Part shown: one piece after another, positions 1 to 9,678 of the stretch | Layout: each line of letters begins with the position of its first letter | Position numbering within the stretch: the first letter of the stretch is position 1 | Assembly (NCBI RefSeq): GCF_014838735.1 | Contig: NZ_JABUXQ010000012.1 | Location: forward strand, 1-63,529 | Source of the DNA: Limosilactobacillus portuensis | GTDB lineage: Bacteria > Bacillota > Bacilli > Lactobacillales > Lactobacillaceae | Reading direction: 5' to 3' | Length of the DNA stretch: 63,529 bases | Notes under the pieces: model-generated | What the model was told of the DNA's origin: nothing | Databases searched by the model: none | What the model saw: the letters and a program-made list of their open reading frames with translations, nothing else | Program-made: the position numbers and the translations under genes

Positions 1-56
1 GATTTCTGATAATCATGAAGTAATTTAAGCTTTTCAATAGTTGAATAACTTACAAT
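1..56 (-). CDS. Partial ORF running off the left edge, possibly a transposase N-terminus
   Basis: Read on the minus strand, an open frame of 18 codons runs from about position 56 to the window edge without a stop. It encodes a hydrophilic N-terminus that includes STIEKLKLLHDYQK. No ATG, GTG or TTG is well placed. A GTG at 65-63 overlaps the purine-rich AGGGGG (70-65), whereas an ATT codon at 56-54 sits 8 bases after it and gives MVSYSTIEKLK. The sequence resembles the helix-turn-helix start of IS3-type OrfA proteins only by general impression. The product is not recognised with confidence and too little is present to decide. Confidence 0.3.
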   Translation of the reverse strand, partial: MVSYSTIEKLKLLHDYQK

Positions 57-63
57 GCAAAAC

Positions 64-113
64 ACCCCCTAGGATTCACACTTTTATTATTTAAAGTGTC
101 AACCCTAAGGGGT
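64..113 (-). repeat. Long inverted repeat (21-bp arms) over the start region of the left-edge ORF
   Basis: Arms at 64-84 and 93-113 pair over 20 of 21 positions, counting two G-U pairs, around an 8-base AT-rich loop. In the minus-strand transcript the 3' arm contains AGGGGGT, the only plausible Shine-Dalgarno sequence for the left-edge frame, so folding would hide it. There is no clear T-run in either direction, so this is not a typical terminator. Confidence 0.6.
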
Positions 114-148
114 ATTGTACGGATGACAAAGCAAATCGAAAAATCTTG

Positions 149-176
149 TTTACAAATAAATGGAATATGATAAACT
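149..176 (+). promoter_or_regulatory. Putative argS promoter
   Basis: TTTACA (149-154) and TAAACT (171-176) are separated by 16 bases, just upstream of the T-box leader. Both hexamers deviate from consensus, so this is a moderate call based mainly on position. Confidence 0.4.
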
Positions 177-179
177 AGA

Positions 180-380
180 CAAGAAACCGATGATTGAGGA
201 GTAGTAATAAGGTGTGGTTGATTAGCGATCCTGTGATGGTGGAAGTCAGGAAGCCTAACCTTACGAAAGCGTGCCTCATAGGTAAAACTTAATAAATGAG
301 TGGAATTCTAATTCAATTAGAGTGGTACCGCGGGTAAATCTCGTCTCTAGTAAATCCTTGTTATTTACTAGAGACTTTTT
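180..380 (+). promoter_or_regulatory. T-box riboswitch leader of argS with terminator
   Basis: The conserved T-box motif AGAGTGGTACCGCGG lies at 319-333. It is followed by a 13-bp terminator stem (343-355 with 363-375) and TTTTT at 376-380. Upstream, a Stem I-like region (about 195-278) shows an AGTA/GAA internal-loop signature and an apical stem CCTG/CAGG around a GGTGGAA loop. Uncharged tRNA binding should favour the antiterminator and allow argS expression. An arginine codon CGT at 270-272 lies in the expected part of the specifier loop, but the exact specifier cannot be fixed by eye. Confidence 0.9.
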
Positions 381-399
381 GTATAGGAGGAATTAATTT

Positions 400-2100
400 A
401 TGGATGAAAAGTTACAAGTAGCGAATGCTCTAGCTGTTGCATTGCCAGATTTAGAGTTAAACAAAATTGAAGAAAAGATTGAACGGCCAAAAGATTCAAG
501 CAATGGTGATTACGCCTTTCCAACATTCTTCTTAGCTAAGAGCCTACATAAAGCTCCACAAATGATTGCTAGTGAATTAATTGAAATGATTGACCAAACT
601 GGTTTTGATAAGGTTGTTGTAGCTGGTCCATACATTAACTTTTTCCTTGATAAAGCCAATGTTGGTGCTGGCGTGTTAGAGACCATTTTAAATGATCCAG
701 AACACTATGGTGAAAGTGATCTTGGTCACAAAGCTAATGTAACAATCGATTATTCATCACCTAATATTGCTAAGCCAATGGGGATGGGGCACCTTCGTTC
801 GACTATGATCGGTGAAGCAATTGCCCGGATTCTTGAAAAGGTTAACTACAACTTAATTCGGATTGACTACCTTGGTGATTGGGGAACTCAATTCGGTAAG
901 ATGATGGCTGCCTACAAAATGTGGGGCGATAGTCAAGAAGTTCAAGACGGCCTGAAGAGTGATCCGATTAATACGCTGCTTCAACTTTACGTTCGGATTA
1001 ACACTGAAGCAGATGAACATCCAGAATATACTGATGCAGGTCGGGAATGGTTTGCTAAGCTAGAACACGGTGATGAAGAAGCTTGGCGTCTCTGGCACTG
1101 GTTCCGGGAAATCTCTTTGGAACGGTTCCAACGGGTTTACGACATGTTAGATGTCAAGTTTGATTCATTTAATGGTGAAGCATTCTCAGCACAAAAGATG
1201 GAAGAACCAATTCAACTCCTTCGTGATAAGGGATTGTTAAAGAAGAGCCGTGGTGCCGAGATTGTTGATCTTGAACAATTCAACTTGCCACCATTGCTGA
1301 TTATTAAGAGTAACGGAACTACCACCTACATTACCCGTGATTTAGCCACTGCTTTATTCCGGAAGCGGATGTATGGTCATGCTAAGTCCCTTTACGTTGT
1401 CGGTGCTGAACAAGAAGTTTACTTTAAGCAATTGCGGATGGCATTAAAGGAACTTGGCTTTAACTGGTGGGATCAAATTGAACATATTTCCTTTGGCTTA
1501 ATGAACTTAAATGGTCAAAAGATGTCAACGCGGAAGGGAAATGTTGTTTCTCTTGAAGATGTTCTTAACGATTCCGTTGATCTTGCCCGGAAGCAAATCG
1601 CAGAAAAGAACCCTGATCTAAAGAATGCTGACGAGGTTGCAAAGCAAGTTGGTATCGGGGCCGTAATTTTCCACGATTTGAAGAATTACCGGCGAAATGC
1701 AGTTAACTTTAAGCTTGAAGATGTTGTTAAGTTTGAAGGAGAAACTGGTCCTTACGTTCAATACGCACGGGCACGGGCTGAGAGTATTTTGCGGAAGGGC
1801 GGCATTCGTGACTTTAGCGATGTTGACTTAACTCAAGTTGGTGATGGTGCTTGGGAATTAATTAGCTTCTTGGGTCAATATGGTGAGGCTGTCAAGCGGG
1901 CCGCACTTAACTATGATCCATCAGTAGTTGCAAAGTATGCATTGGAACTTGCTAAGAAGTTTAATCAATACTATGCTCATAATCGGATCCTGAATGATGA
2001 TCCACAACAACCAGCACGGTTAGCGTTGACTCAAGCTGTTAGTCATGTTTTAAAGTCCGCATTGGCTCTTCTTGATGTTAAGGCTCCAGACGAAATGTAA
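400..2100 (+). CDS. argS: Arginine--tRNA ligase
   Basis: Class I aminoacyl-tRNA synthetase that charges tRNA-Arg in the cytoplasm. The 566-residue length is usual for bacterial ArgS. An N-terminal additional domain occupies about residues 1-100. The HIGH signature is the GHLRS variant near 130-134, inside the ArgS-typical stretch [15 protein letters not shown], and the KMSKS loop is KMSTRKG near 374-380. The C-terminal part from about 445 fits the DALR anticodon-binding domain. The ATG at 400 follows AGGAGG at 386-391. The gene is monocistronic, governed by the T-box upstream and closed by a terminator at 2118-2150. Confidence 0.98.
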   Translation: MDEKLQVANALAVALPDLELNKIEEKIERPKDSSNGDYAFPTFFLAKSLHKAPQMIASELIEMIDQTGFDKVVVAGPYINFFLDKANVGAGVLETILNDPEHYGESDLGHKANVTIDYSSPNIAKPMGMGHLRSTMIGEAIARILEKVNYNLIRIDYLGDWGTQFGKMMAAYKMWGDSQEVQDGLKSDPINTLLQLYVRINTEADEHPEYTDAGREWFAKLEHGDEEAWRLWHWFREISLERFQRVYDMLDVKFDSFNGEAFSAQKMEEPIQLLRDKGLLKKSRGAEIVDLEQFNLPPLLIIKSNGTTTYITRDLATALFRKRMYGHAKSLYVVGAEQEVYFKQLRMALKELGFNWWDQIEHISFGLMNLNGQKMSTRKGNVVSLEDVLNDSVDLARKQIAEKNPDLKNADEVAKQVGIGAVIFHDLKNYRRNAVNFKLEDVVKFEGETGPYVQYARARAESILRKGGIRDFSDVDLTQVGDGAWELISFLGQYGEAVKRAALNYDPSVVAKYALELAKKFNQYYAHNRILNDDPQQPARLALTQAVSHVLKSALALLDVKAPDEM

Positions 2101-2117
2101 GAGAAAAATTTCTAACT

Positions 2118-2150
2118 AAAAGGAAATCGAGAATATCTCGGCTTCCTTTT
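2118..2150 (+). terminator. Rho-independent terminator after argS
   Basis: AAAGGAA and TCGAGA arms pair with CTCGG and TTCCTTTT around a short AT loop, ending in TTTTATTATTTT. Confidence 0.8.
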
Positions 2151-2253
2151 ATTATTTTAAATTTTAGTTATGCTGATCGAAAATTGACTATGGAAAAATT
2201 CTCCTATGGTAAAATGATTGAGACTTAATGTTACTAAATATGGGGATTAATAA

Positions 2254-4419
2254 ATGAGAAGAGAACCAGAAAGAAAGCCACCTTTTCGGGAACGGATGCT
2301 TGCCTGGCTAAAACAGCTTTGGCAACGGGTAAAAGAGGTTGTTAATGAACTTTGGCAACAGTTTACTCGTTGGTTAAAGCAGTTTTGGCATCGGTATCAA
2401 CTGACACGATGGCTAATTGCAATTTTTTTAGGATTATTTTTGGTAACTAGTACTTACCTGACATTTGTTGCCAAGACAGCAGATGTTAAGAACTTGGAAC
2501 ATCGTTTACAGCGGCCAACAATGATCTATGATCATGATAATCAGTCTGCTGGAAGTTTATATTCGCAAAAAGGGACATATGTACCACTTAGTAAGATTTC
2601 AGCAAATGTTCCGGCAGCGGTAATTTCGACTGAAGACCGGAACTTCTACCATGAACACGGCTTTTCAGTTAAGGGGCTTGGACGTGCCGGCTTTTTGCTG
2701 GTTAAGAATAAGTTGCTACACCGTGACTATATTTCTGGCGGGGGAAGTACCTTGACTCAACAGTTAGTTAAGAATGCCTTTTTAACCCAACAGCAAACAT
2801 TTTCACGGAAGGCACGAGAAATTTTTATCGCGGTAGAAGTTGAAAATCAATACAGTAAAAAGCAAATTCTGACAATGTATCTCAATAACGCCTATTTTGG
2901 TAATGGGGTCTGGGGAGTTCAGGATGCTGCCAAAAGGTATTTTGATTGTAAGGCAGCTGAATTAACTGTTCCTCAGGCTGCAACGTTGGCAGGAATGTTA
3001 ACATCACCAGGAATTTATGATCCGGTTACTCATCCAGACGCAACTAGGCAACGTCGTAACTTAGTCCTCCAGCTAATGGTTGAAAATCATCAATTAAGTC
3101 AAACTGCCGCTGATCAATATAAAAAGGTGCCGTTAGAAGTTACTAACGGGTATGTTGCACCGGATACTTATCGTTATCCATACTATTTTGATGCCGTAAT
3201 TTCTGAGGCAATTAATAAATACCACCTTTCGGAAAAGGAAATCATGAATAATGGTTATAAAATTTACACGACCTTGGATCAGGATCAGCAACGCTCAATG
3301 CAGCAAACTTACGAAGACGATGATAACTTCCCTAGTAATTCAGTTGATGGGACTAAGGTGCAGTCAGCTTCAGTTGCGATGAATCCGAAAACGGGTGGTG
3401 TTACCGCAATTGTTGGTGGTCGGGGGAAACATGTTTTCCGGGGCTTTAATCGGGGAACGCAGATGCGTCGGCAACCAGGCTCAACGATTAAACCACTGGT
3501 TGTTTATGCTCCAGCCTTAGAACATGGTTATTTCTATGACTCCACGCTACAGGATAAGAAACAATCGTATGGGACCAACGACTATACACCAAAAAACTAT
3601 GATGATACTTATGCTGGAAGTGTTCCGATGTATAAGGCAGTCTATGAAAGTCTAAATGCACCAGCAGTATGGTTATTGAATAAGATTGGGGTTAATACTG
3701 GGTATAAGATGGCCCAGAAATTTGGCTTGCCAGTGGAAAAGGGAGATAAGAATCTTGCCCTTGCTTTAGGTGGAATGACTAAGGGCGTTTCTCCTGAACA
3801 GATTGCTCGTGCTTATGCTACCTTTGCTAATGAAGGAAAGATGCCTGATACCCACTACATTACAAAGATTAAGGATGCTTCTGGAAAGACGATTGTTACC
3901 GCCAAGACGGCTAAACCTAAACGAGTCGTCACTGCCAATACTGCTAAAAATATGACGAGTATGCTGATCGGTGTCTTTGAACACGGTACTGGTCAATCTG
4001 CTCGGCCTGCTGGTTACACGTTAGCCGGAAAAACAGGAACAACGGAATCAGCGGTTAAAAGCGATAATGCTGATGATCGTGATAAGTGGATTGTTGGTTA
4101 TACTCCTGATGTGGTGGTTGCTACTTGGGAAGGTTACGATGATACTAATTCATCCCATGCCTTGCAGGATATTTCAATGAAAAATGTTAATAGCCTTTAT
4201 AAAGCTGAGATGAGCGGAATCTTGAAGAATACGCCAAATACGAAATTTAACGTTCAAGATGCCCAAACCCGAGCAACCGCAAATAGCGGGAAGAGTAATA
4301 AGGGCTGGGGCTCATTGCTGAAAAATGGTGGTGACCTGATGAACCGGTTTAATCAATCGGTAAATGACTTTGGTAATCGTGCTGGTCAGTTATGGAATAA
4401 TGTTCGCTCTTTATTCTGA
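2254..4419 (+). CDS. pbp2A: Class A penicillin-binding protein (glycosyltransferase/transpeptidase)
   Basis: Bifunctional peptidoglycan synthase of 721 residues, anchored in the membrane by one helix (about 52-72) after a very basic, Trp-rich cytoplasmic tail. The GT51 domain shows the catalytic TEDRNFY motif (Glu127) and GGGSTLTQQLVKN (about 162-174). The transpeptidase domain shows STIK with Ser410 as nucleophile, the SLN motif at 466-468 and KTGT at 593-596. The closest types are Bacillus PbpF and pneumococcal PBP2a, so the symbol is a best guess. The ATG at 2254 has only a modest GGGGAT ribosome site. A C-terminal tail rich in Asn, Ser and Gly follows the last motif. Confidence 0.93.
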   Translation: MRREPERKPPFRERMLAWLKQLWQRVKEVVNELWQQFTRWLKQFWHRYQLTRWLIAIFLGLFLVTSTYLTFVAKTADVKNLEHRLQRPTMIYDHDNQSAGSLYSQKGTYVPLSKISANVPAAVISTEDRNFYHEHGFSVKGLGRAGFLLVKNKLLHRDYISGGGSTLTQQLVKNAFLTQQQTFSRKAREIFIAVEVENQYSKKQILTMYLNNAYFGNGVWGVQDAAKRYFDCKAAELTVPQAATLAGMLTSPGIYDPVTHPDATRQRRNLVLQLMVENHQLSQTAADQYKKVPLEVTNGYVAPDTYRYPYYFDAVISEAINKYHLSEKEIMNNGYKIYTTLDQDQQRSMQQTYEDDDNFPSNSVDGTKVQSASVAMNPKTGGVTAIVGGRGKHVFRGFNRGTQMRRQPGSTIKPLVVYAPALEHGYFYDSTLQDKKQSYGTNDYTPKNYDDTYAGSVPMYKAVYESLNAPAVWLLNKIGVNTGYKMAQKFGLPVEKGDKNLALALGGMTKGVSPEQIARAYATFANEGKMPDTHYITKIKDASGKTIVTAKTAKPKRVVTANTAKNMTSMLIGVFEHGTGQSARPAGYTLAGKTGTTESAVKSDNADDRDKWIVGYTPDVVVATWEGYDDTNSSHALQDISMKNVNSLYKAEMSGILKNTPNTKFNVQDAQTRATANSGKSNKGWGSLLKNGGDLMNRFNQSVNDFGNRAGQLWNNVRSLF

Positions 4420-4487
4420 AAGAATGATGATTAACTGATAGTATGATACAATCGAATTGTTGAATAAATGAAAAGAGGTTACAAAAA

Positions 4488-4862
4488 ATGGTTAATATTT
4501 ACGACACCGCTAATGAACTTAGTAATCAATTAAAAGAAACCCAAGAATATCAAGGATTAAAGAAGGCTTTTGATAGTTTGAAGGCCCAAAAGGATACTTT
4601 TGAAACTTTTAAGAAGTTCCAACAAATGCAGGCTGATGCTCAACAAAAGCAAATGACTGGTCAGAAGCTTACTCAAGACGAAATTAATGCAATTCAGACC
4701 GTTGCTAAGGAAATGAGCTCAAAGCCCGAAGTACAAACCTTAATGAACCAAGAACGTGCCGTTGATAACATGCTTCAACAACTTAACCGGACAATTACTA
4801 GTCCTATTCAAGATATCTACAAGGATGTTATGCCACAAGGTCCACAACCAACTGACAAGTAA
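4488..4862 (+). CDS. YlbF/YmcA (YheA) family protein
   Basis: A 124-residue, almost entirely helical, Gln/Lys-rich cytosolic protein beginning MVNIYDTANELSNQL. Composition, length and helical pattern match the YlbF/YmcA/YheA family (former DUF964). Some Bacillus members bind each other and RNase Y; the YheA branch has no assigned job. It lacks the cysteines that bind Fe-S clusters in YlbF and YmcA. It sits between a class A PBP and yhaO/yhaN, an arrangement I recall from other lactobacilli. AGAGG upstream of ATG 4488 supports the start. Confidence 0.85.
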   Translation: MVNIYDTANELSNQLKETQEYQGLKKAFDSLKAQKDTFETFKKFQQMQADAQQKQMTGQKLTQDEINAIQTVAKEMSSKPEVQTLMNQERAVDNMLQQLNRTITSPIQDIYKDVMPQGPQPTDK

Positions 4863-4889
4863 CTGTTAATTTAGTTATAAAGATGATGA

Positions 4890-4937
4890 CGGGAAGAAGA
4901 ATGATGACAGTCGTGTCTGAGTGCTCTTCCCGTTTTT
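4890..4937 (+). terminator. Terminator between the YheA-type gene and yhaO
   Basis: CGGGAAGA (4890-4897) pairs with TCTTCCCG (4925-4932), followed by TTTTT. The hairpin lies just ahead of yhaO and covers a possible upstream GTG (4921), which argues against that start. Confidence 0.65.
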
Positions 4938-4956
4938 CCATTCAAAGGGTGAAAAA

Positions 4957-6162
4957 ATGAAGTTTATTCATACTGCAGATTTACATTTAGATAGCCCGTT
5001 TCGGGGATTAGATGAGATGCCAACACAAATTTGGCAACGGGTTCACCAATCAACATTTACGGCATTTGAACGAATTGTTGATGCTGCAATTAATCAGCAA
5101 GTTGATTTTGTCTTAATTGTTGGGGATATTTATGATCGTGACCATCATAGTGCTGAAGCGGAAGATTTCTTTATCCGTCAATGTCAACGGTTAGCAAAAC
5201 AACAGATTCCTGTTTATCTGAGTTATGGTAATCACGACTATCAGCCAGTAACGGAACAATTAGATTCATTGCCGAACAATGTTCATGTATTTGGTAACCA
5301 GGTTGAAACAAAAACATTAACGCTTGCCGATGACCAGACAGTAGCAATTACAGGATTTAGTTACGGTAAACGTTGGTTAGTTGAAGATCAGGTTAGAGAA
5401 TTTCCTGAAAAAGGGACAGTTGATTGGCAGATCGGAATGCTTCATGGCGCCATCTCACAAAATAACCCCGATCAAGATCACTACGCGCCCTTCACACTTC
5501 CTGAACTGCTACAGAAAAAATATGATTATTGGGCGTTAGGACATATTCATAAGCACCAGGTTCTGAACGAGAAACCGCTAGTTGTTTATCCGGGTAATCC
5601 GCAGGGACGCCATAAAAACGAGGATGGTCACCATGGCTATTATCTTGTTCAAAGTGATTCTGATAAGTTAACGGCAGAGTTTAAGCCAGTTGCACCAATT
5701 GAGTGGTGTGAAATTGATGTTCAATTAAAAAACGATCAAACGATTGATTCATTAATTGAAATGCTTCTTCGTAAAGGAGAGGCAGAAGATGGGTTTAAGA
5801 TGATTGCGTTTAATGTCCATTTGACTGATCAGGACAATGTTTTAACCAAAAAATTGCTAGCTAATGGGACAATTTTGGAGCGACTTCAGGAAAATTTAAG
5901 TGAAAAGGGCAATTATCAATGGTGGCCATATCAGCTTAATCTCTTAAAAGATGCTACCTTACCGAAAATGACCGATTTAGACCAGGAATATTGGGACCAG
6001 TCTGCTAAGGATGTCTTTAGCCAAGCTGTCGTTATTGATTTAGCTGAAAAGTTGGCTAAGTATGGTTTTATTGCGGATCAACTTGCCGATCCTTCCCTGG
6101 TTGAACAATTACGTTATGAGGCAAGTCAGAAATTAGGTGAGGGGGATCACGATGAAAATTAA
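4957..6162 (+). CDS. yhaO: Metallophosphoesterase, DNA repair exonuclease family (YhaO, SbcD-like)
   Basis: About 401 residues. The N-terminal calcineurin-like phosphoesterase fold has the metal ligands DLHLD (Asp8, His10), GDIYD (Asp57), GNHD (Asn92, His93) and a later GHIHKH. By analogy with SbcD/Mre11 it is the nuclease partner of the SMC-like ATPase encoded next, yhaN, with which it overlaps by 11 bases. An in-frame start at 4921 exists, but it lies within a terminator hairpin. The ATG at 4957, behind AAAGGGTG and giving MKFIHTADLHLD, is the family-typical start. The DNA end-processing role is inferred from the family. Confidence 0.92.
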   Translation: MKFIHTADLHLDSPFRGLDEMPTQIWQRVHQSTFTAFERIVDAAINQQVDFVLIVGDIYDRDHHSAEAEDFFIRQCQRLAKQQIPVYLSYGNHDYQPVTEQLDSLPNNVHVFGNQVETKTLTLADDQTVAITGFSYGKRWLVEDQVREFPEKGTVDWQIGMLHGAISQNNPDQDHYAPFTLPELLQKKYDYWALGHIHKHQVLNEKPLVVYPGNPQGRHKNEDGHHGYYLVQSDSDKLTAEFKPVAPIEWCEIDVQLKNDQTIDSLIEMLLRKGEAEDGFKMIAFNVHLTDQDNVLTKKLLANGTILERLQENLSEKGNYQWWPYQLNLLKDATLPKMTDLDQEYWDQSAKDVFSQAVVIDLAEKLAKYGFIADQLADPSLVEQLRYEASQKLGEGDHDEN

Positions 6163-8620
6163 ACAGGTTCACATTGACGGCTTTGGAAAATGGCATGATC
6201 AGGATTTTAGCTTTTCTAATAATCCGGTACTAATTTATGGGGCCAATGAAGCTGGAAAGACCACTTTGGCTGCGTTTATTCTGAGCATTCTTTTTGGATT
6301 TGCGGATGGTCGAGGAAAAAATAAATACCAGCAATATATCCCTAAAGATGGTTCGGGTTATGGTGGCTCCCTAACAGTAATTGCTGATCAACACCAGTAT
6401 GTTATTAAGCGTGTAAAAGGAAAAAATGGTGGGAAGGTCACAATTACCAATGAAAAGGGGAAAAGGGAAAAGCAGGATTTCCTTACTAAATTGCTTGGCC
6501 CCTTAGATCGTGAACTTTATCAAACCATCTACAGCTTTAACCAAAATAATATTCTAAATGATGAATTGGATCGGAAACAATTAGAACAGCATTTACAGCG
6601 ATTAGGAGCGGTTGGCAGTCAGGAATGGCTCCAACAAATTGCTCACTTAGAAAAAGCAGCAGATTCCCTATATAAACCTCGTGGGCGGAAGTTAAGTTTA
6701 AATCGTCATTTGAAGGAATATGATGAACTTCGTGAACGGGTTAATCAAGCCCAATCGCAGAGTAGTGATTACCACCGTTTAGTTGAGGAACAAGTTGAAA
6801 AACAATCCGAGTTAGAACAGCTAAAGCAGGAACAGCCAAAACTCAAACATCAGGTTGAAAAAGAAGAACGACTGCAACGATTATGGCCAATTTACGAACA
6901 GTGGCAAAAACATCAAAGGGAACCCCTTACAGAGCGGTTAACGGATGATGAGATTATTAAGATTCAAGAACTGCAAAGTAGGGAACGGGAACTTAATACT
7001 CAATTAAAGTCATTTAACCAACAGCAGCTTGAACAACAAGCAATCGTCAAAAAACTGAGTGATCCTGAAGTAAATGATTATCGATTACGCAAAGCACATT
7101 ATCAGCAATTAAAAGATCAGTTGTTGGCCTTACAAATTCAGAAAAATAGTCAAACAGTTAATCAGCAGGAACAATGGCATACCGAACTTAAGCAGCTAGC
7201 AGAACGTTACGGAAGTGTTAATTTACCAGAGCCACTTTCTGAACGAGCAGTGAGCGAACTGGAGGGACTGCTTAGGGCTAGCTCTCAAACTAACAATAGC
7301 CAAAATCTATTTATTCCTGGAATTGGAATTGTCCTTTTCATATTGGGATTGATTCTTCGCCAGCCCCTGGTTTGGATTTGTGGAATTATTGCTCTTGGTG
7401 GTGCAGGGGTATTATGGTTTAAACAGCAACAACGCGAAAAACAGTTGACTGAGGAACAAAACTCCGCGCTTCAATCATTTGGGAAGCAACATAATTTAAC
7501 GGCTTTTCCAACAAGTAAATGGTTAATGATGCAGGGGGATCTTCATCGTTATCATGATTTAAGAGCTCAATTAGAGCAAGCAGATAAGCGCAAAACTAGT
7601 TTTGAACACCAGCTAGAATTAATTAAGCAACAATTACCGGTTAGCTTAACAGCTGATTCTCTCAATGAATTAATTAATAGTTATCAGCGATGGCTTGTTG
7701 AGATGCAGGATCAGGTACAACAATTGGATAGTGTAGAGCAGGAGTTAACCCGAATTCAAAGACGGAATGATCAATTAACGCAACGGTTGACCGAGTATCG
7801 TCAAGCTAAGGAGACCGAATATAAGTCGCTTGGAATTAAAAATGATAATGAGTTCAAACAACTTCTGGCACAAAAAGTAGCTGACCAAACTAGGAAGGTC
7901 ACGGTTTCAGCTTATGGTCAGCAACTAACGACTAGTGATCGTCAACAGTTAGCTCACTACGATAGCAAGCATTCACTTGATGCTAAGGTTTCCCTTGTCC
8001 ATCAGAACTTAGCAGCTAATGAACAAAAACAAACGGAGCTTGAAACGGTATTGGCCCAAATCAATGTCCAAATTAATGTCTTAGTACAGGATGGCTCATT
8101 TAGTGAATTAAACCAGAAATTAACAAATCTGCAGACAGTAATTTGGAATGAAACTAAGCAATGGCTAAGTAGTCAACTTGCTATTCGGTGGATTAATGGG
8201 GCGTTAAAATTAGCATCTCAAGATCGTTACCCCAAGATCCTTCAACAAGCAGAAAAATTCTTTGCAATTTTAACTGCTGATCATTATCAGAAAATTATCG
8301 TCGATGATAGCGGAATTAGTGTATTAAATCATGAACAGCAAATTTTCCAGGTTGCTGAATTATCGCTTGGAACAGCAGAACAATTATTTATCTCTCTCCG
8401 CTTGGGATTTATTACCGTAATTAGTGATCAAATTAAGTTGCCGGTTATGGTGGATGATGGTTTTGTTAATTTTGATAATGTTCGTCGGGGACGGATGTTA
8501 AAATTATTGAACCAGCTGGCTGAAGAAAATCAGGTGATTTACTTTACTGCTAACGATCAAATCAAGAAGCTGGGGTTACCAGTTGTCGATCTTGATCAGC
8601 TAAATAAGAATAAAGTTTGA
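6152..8620 (+). CDS. yhaN: SMC/Rad50-like AAA ATPase (YhaN)
   Basis: About 822 residues. Walker A GANEAGKTT lies at 30-38, then long Gln/Glu-rich coiled coils, then an ABC-type signature LSLGTAEQLF near 736 and a Walker B-like VMVDDGFVNFD near 765. Two adjacent hydrophobic helices (about 384-424) interrupt the coiled coil, so the protein could be membrane-tethered. The ATG at 6152 behind GAGGGGG is preferred to an in-frame start 15 bases upstream. The 11-base overlap with yhaO indicates coupled translation of the two subunits. In Bacillus the exoribonuclease gene yhaM neighbours this pair, but it is not present here. Confidence 0.9.
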   Translation: MKIKQVHIDGFGKWHDQDFSFSNNPVLIYGANEAGKTTLAAFILSILFGFADGRGKNKYQQYIPKDGSGYGGSLTVIADQHQYVIKRVKGKNGGKVTITNEKGKREKQDFLTKLLGPLDRELYQTIYSFNQNNILNDELDRKQLEQHLQRLGAVGSQEWLQQIAHLEKAADSLYKPRGRKLSLNRHLKEYDELRERVNQAQSQSSDYHRLVEEQVEKQSELEQLKQEQPKLKHQVEKEERLQRLWPIYEQWQKHQREPLTERLTDDEIIKIQELQSRERELNTQLKSFNQQQLEQQAIVKKLSDPEVNDYRLRKAHYQQLKDQLLALQIQKNSQTVNQQEQWHTELKQLAERYGSVNLPEPLSERAVSELEGLLRASSQTNNSQNLFIPGIGIVLFILGLILRQPLVWICGIIALGGAGVLWFKQQQREKQLTEEQNSALQSFGKQHNLTAFPTSKWLMMQGDLHRYHDLRAQLEQADKRKTSFEHQLELIKQQLPVSLTADSLNELINSYQRWLVEMQDQVQQLDSVEQELTRIQRRNDQLTQRLTEYRQAKETEYKSLGIKNDNEFKQLLAQKVADQTRKVTVSAYGQQLTTSDRQQLAHYDSKHSLDAKVSLVHQNLAANEQKQTELETVLAQINVQINVLVQDGSFSELNQKLTNLQTVIWNETKQWLSSQLAIRWINGALKLASQDRYPKILQQAEKFFAILTADHYQKIIVDDSGISVLNHEQQIFQVAELSLGTAEQLFISLRLGFITVISDQIKLPVMVDDGFVNFDNVRRGRMLKLLNQLAEENQVIYFTANDQIKKLGLPVVDLDQLNKNKV

Positions 8621-8726
8621 AAATCGTTTAAACATTCTGGATCAAGGCGTGGGATCACTTTTTGAGTGTGGTATATTAGATTGGTAAGTTTTTGTGAAAA
8701 TTAAATTTAATTGAGGAAGTGTTTTT

Positions 8727-9659
8727 GTGAAATCTAAGAAGTTAATTGCTATGATTGCCTGTGCAACGCTGGCCTTGCCATTAGCAGCTTGTGGGAGTAA
8801 GGCCGTTGCAACTACTAGTGGAGGAAAGATTACTCAAGAAGAGTACTATAATGAAATGAAAACCACCACTAACGGGAAGCAAGTTCTTCAACAAATGATC
8901 TTGGATAAGGTCTTGGAGAAGGAGTACGGGAAGCAAGTTTCTGATAAGCAGGTTAATGCTCAATACAACACGTACAAGAATCAATATGGTTCACAATTTA
9001 GTGCGGTGTTGCAACAGCAAGGATTAACTGAGAAAAAGTTAAAGCAACAAATTCGTTCTAATCTTTGCTTGGAAGCTGCGGTACGGAGTTATACTCATAT
9101 TACCAATGCACAAATTGATAAGCAGTGGAAGAAGTACGAGCCAAAGGTACAAACTGCTGAAATTCTTGTTGGAAGTAAGGACGATGCTCAAGGGATCATT
9201 GATCAGTTAAATAACTCAGATCATCCTTACAAGACCTTTAAGAAGTTAGTTAAGTCAAAGTCAACTGACGCATCAACCAAGAATACTGGTGGTAAGGTAG
9301 CAGCATTTGATAATACTTCCACTTCGGTTGACTCAGCTTATAAGAAGGCTGCATTTAAGTTGAAGACTGGTGAATATACTACTGAGCCGGTTAAGACAGA
9401 TGACGGCTATGTTGTGATCTACATGATTGAACACCCGGCAAAGGGAAAGAAGAGTCAACACATTAATGACTTGAAGACACAAATCGTTCAAGAGAAGATG
9501 AATGATTCTAAGTTCTTACATAAGGTTGTTTCAAATGTCCTTAAGAAGGGAAACGTTTCAATTAAGGATAACGATCTAAAGAATATTATGGATGACTACT
9601 TGAATAGTAATGCAAGCACCACTAAATCAAACAGTGGCTCATCCCTCGCTAATAACTAA
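8727..9659 (+). CDS. prsA: Foldase lipoprotein PrsA
   Basis: Extracytoplasmic peptidyl-prolyl isomerase of 310 residues that helps exported proteins fold. The signal peptide ends in the lipobox LAAC (Cys22), where lipid would be attached. The PpiC/parvulin domain spans about 141-235. The C-terminal tail is Lys/Asn/Ser-rich. The GTG start at 8727 follows GAGG at a usual distance. Its neighbours (yhaO/yhaN upstream; hit, ecsA and ecsB downstream) match the order around prsA in Bacillus. A stable terminator follows. Confidence 0.94.
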   Translation: MKSKKLIAMIACATLALPLAACGSKAVATTSGGKITQEEYYNEMKTTTNGKQVLQQMILDKVLEKEYGKQVSDKQVNAQYNTYKNQYGSQFSAVLQQQGLTEKKLKQQIRSNLCLEAAVRSYTHITNAQIDKQWKKYEPKVQTAEILVGSKDDAQGIIDQLNNSDHPYKTFKKLVKSKSTDASTKNTGGKVAAFDNTSTSVDSAYKKAAFKLKTGEYTTEPVKTDDGYVVIYMIEHPAKGKKSQHINDLKTQIVQEKMNDSKFLHKVVSNVLKKGNVSIKDNDLKNIMDDYLNSNASTTKSNSGSSLANN

Positions 9660-9678
9660 AATTATTTTGGCTAAAGTA

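Noticed and set aside
64-113. Left-edge hairpin as a terminator of an upstream gene
   Set aside because: No T-run follows the stem in either direction, and the stem contains the ribosome site of the minus-strand frame.
4921-4956. Upstream start for yhaO
   Set aside because: The extra 12 residues lie inside a terminator hairpin, and the ATG at 4957 has the better ribosome site and family-typical N-terminus.
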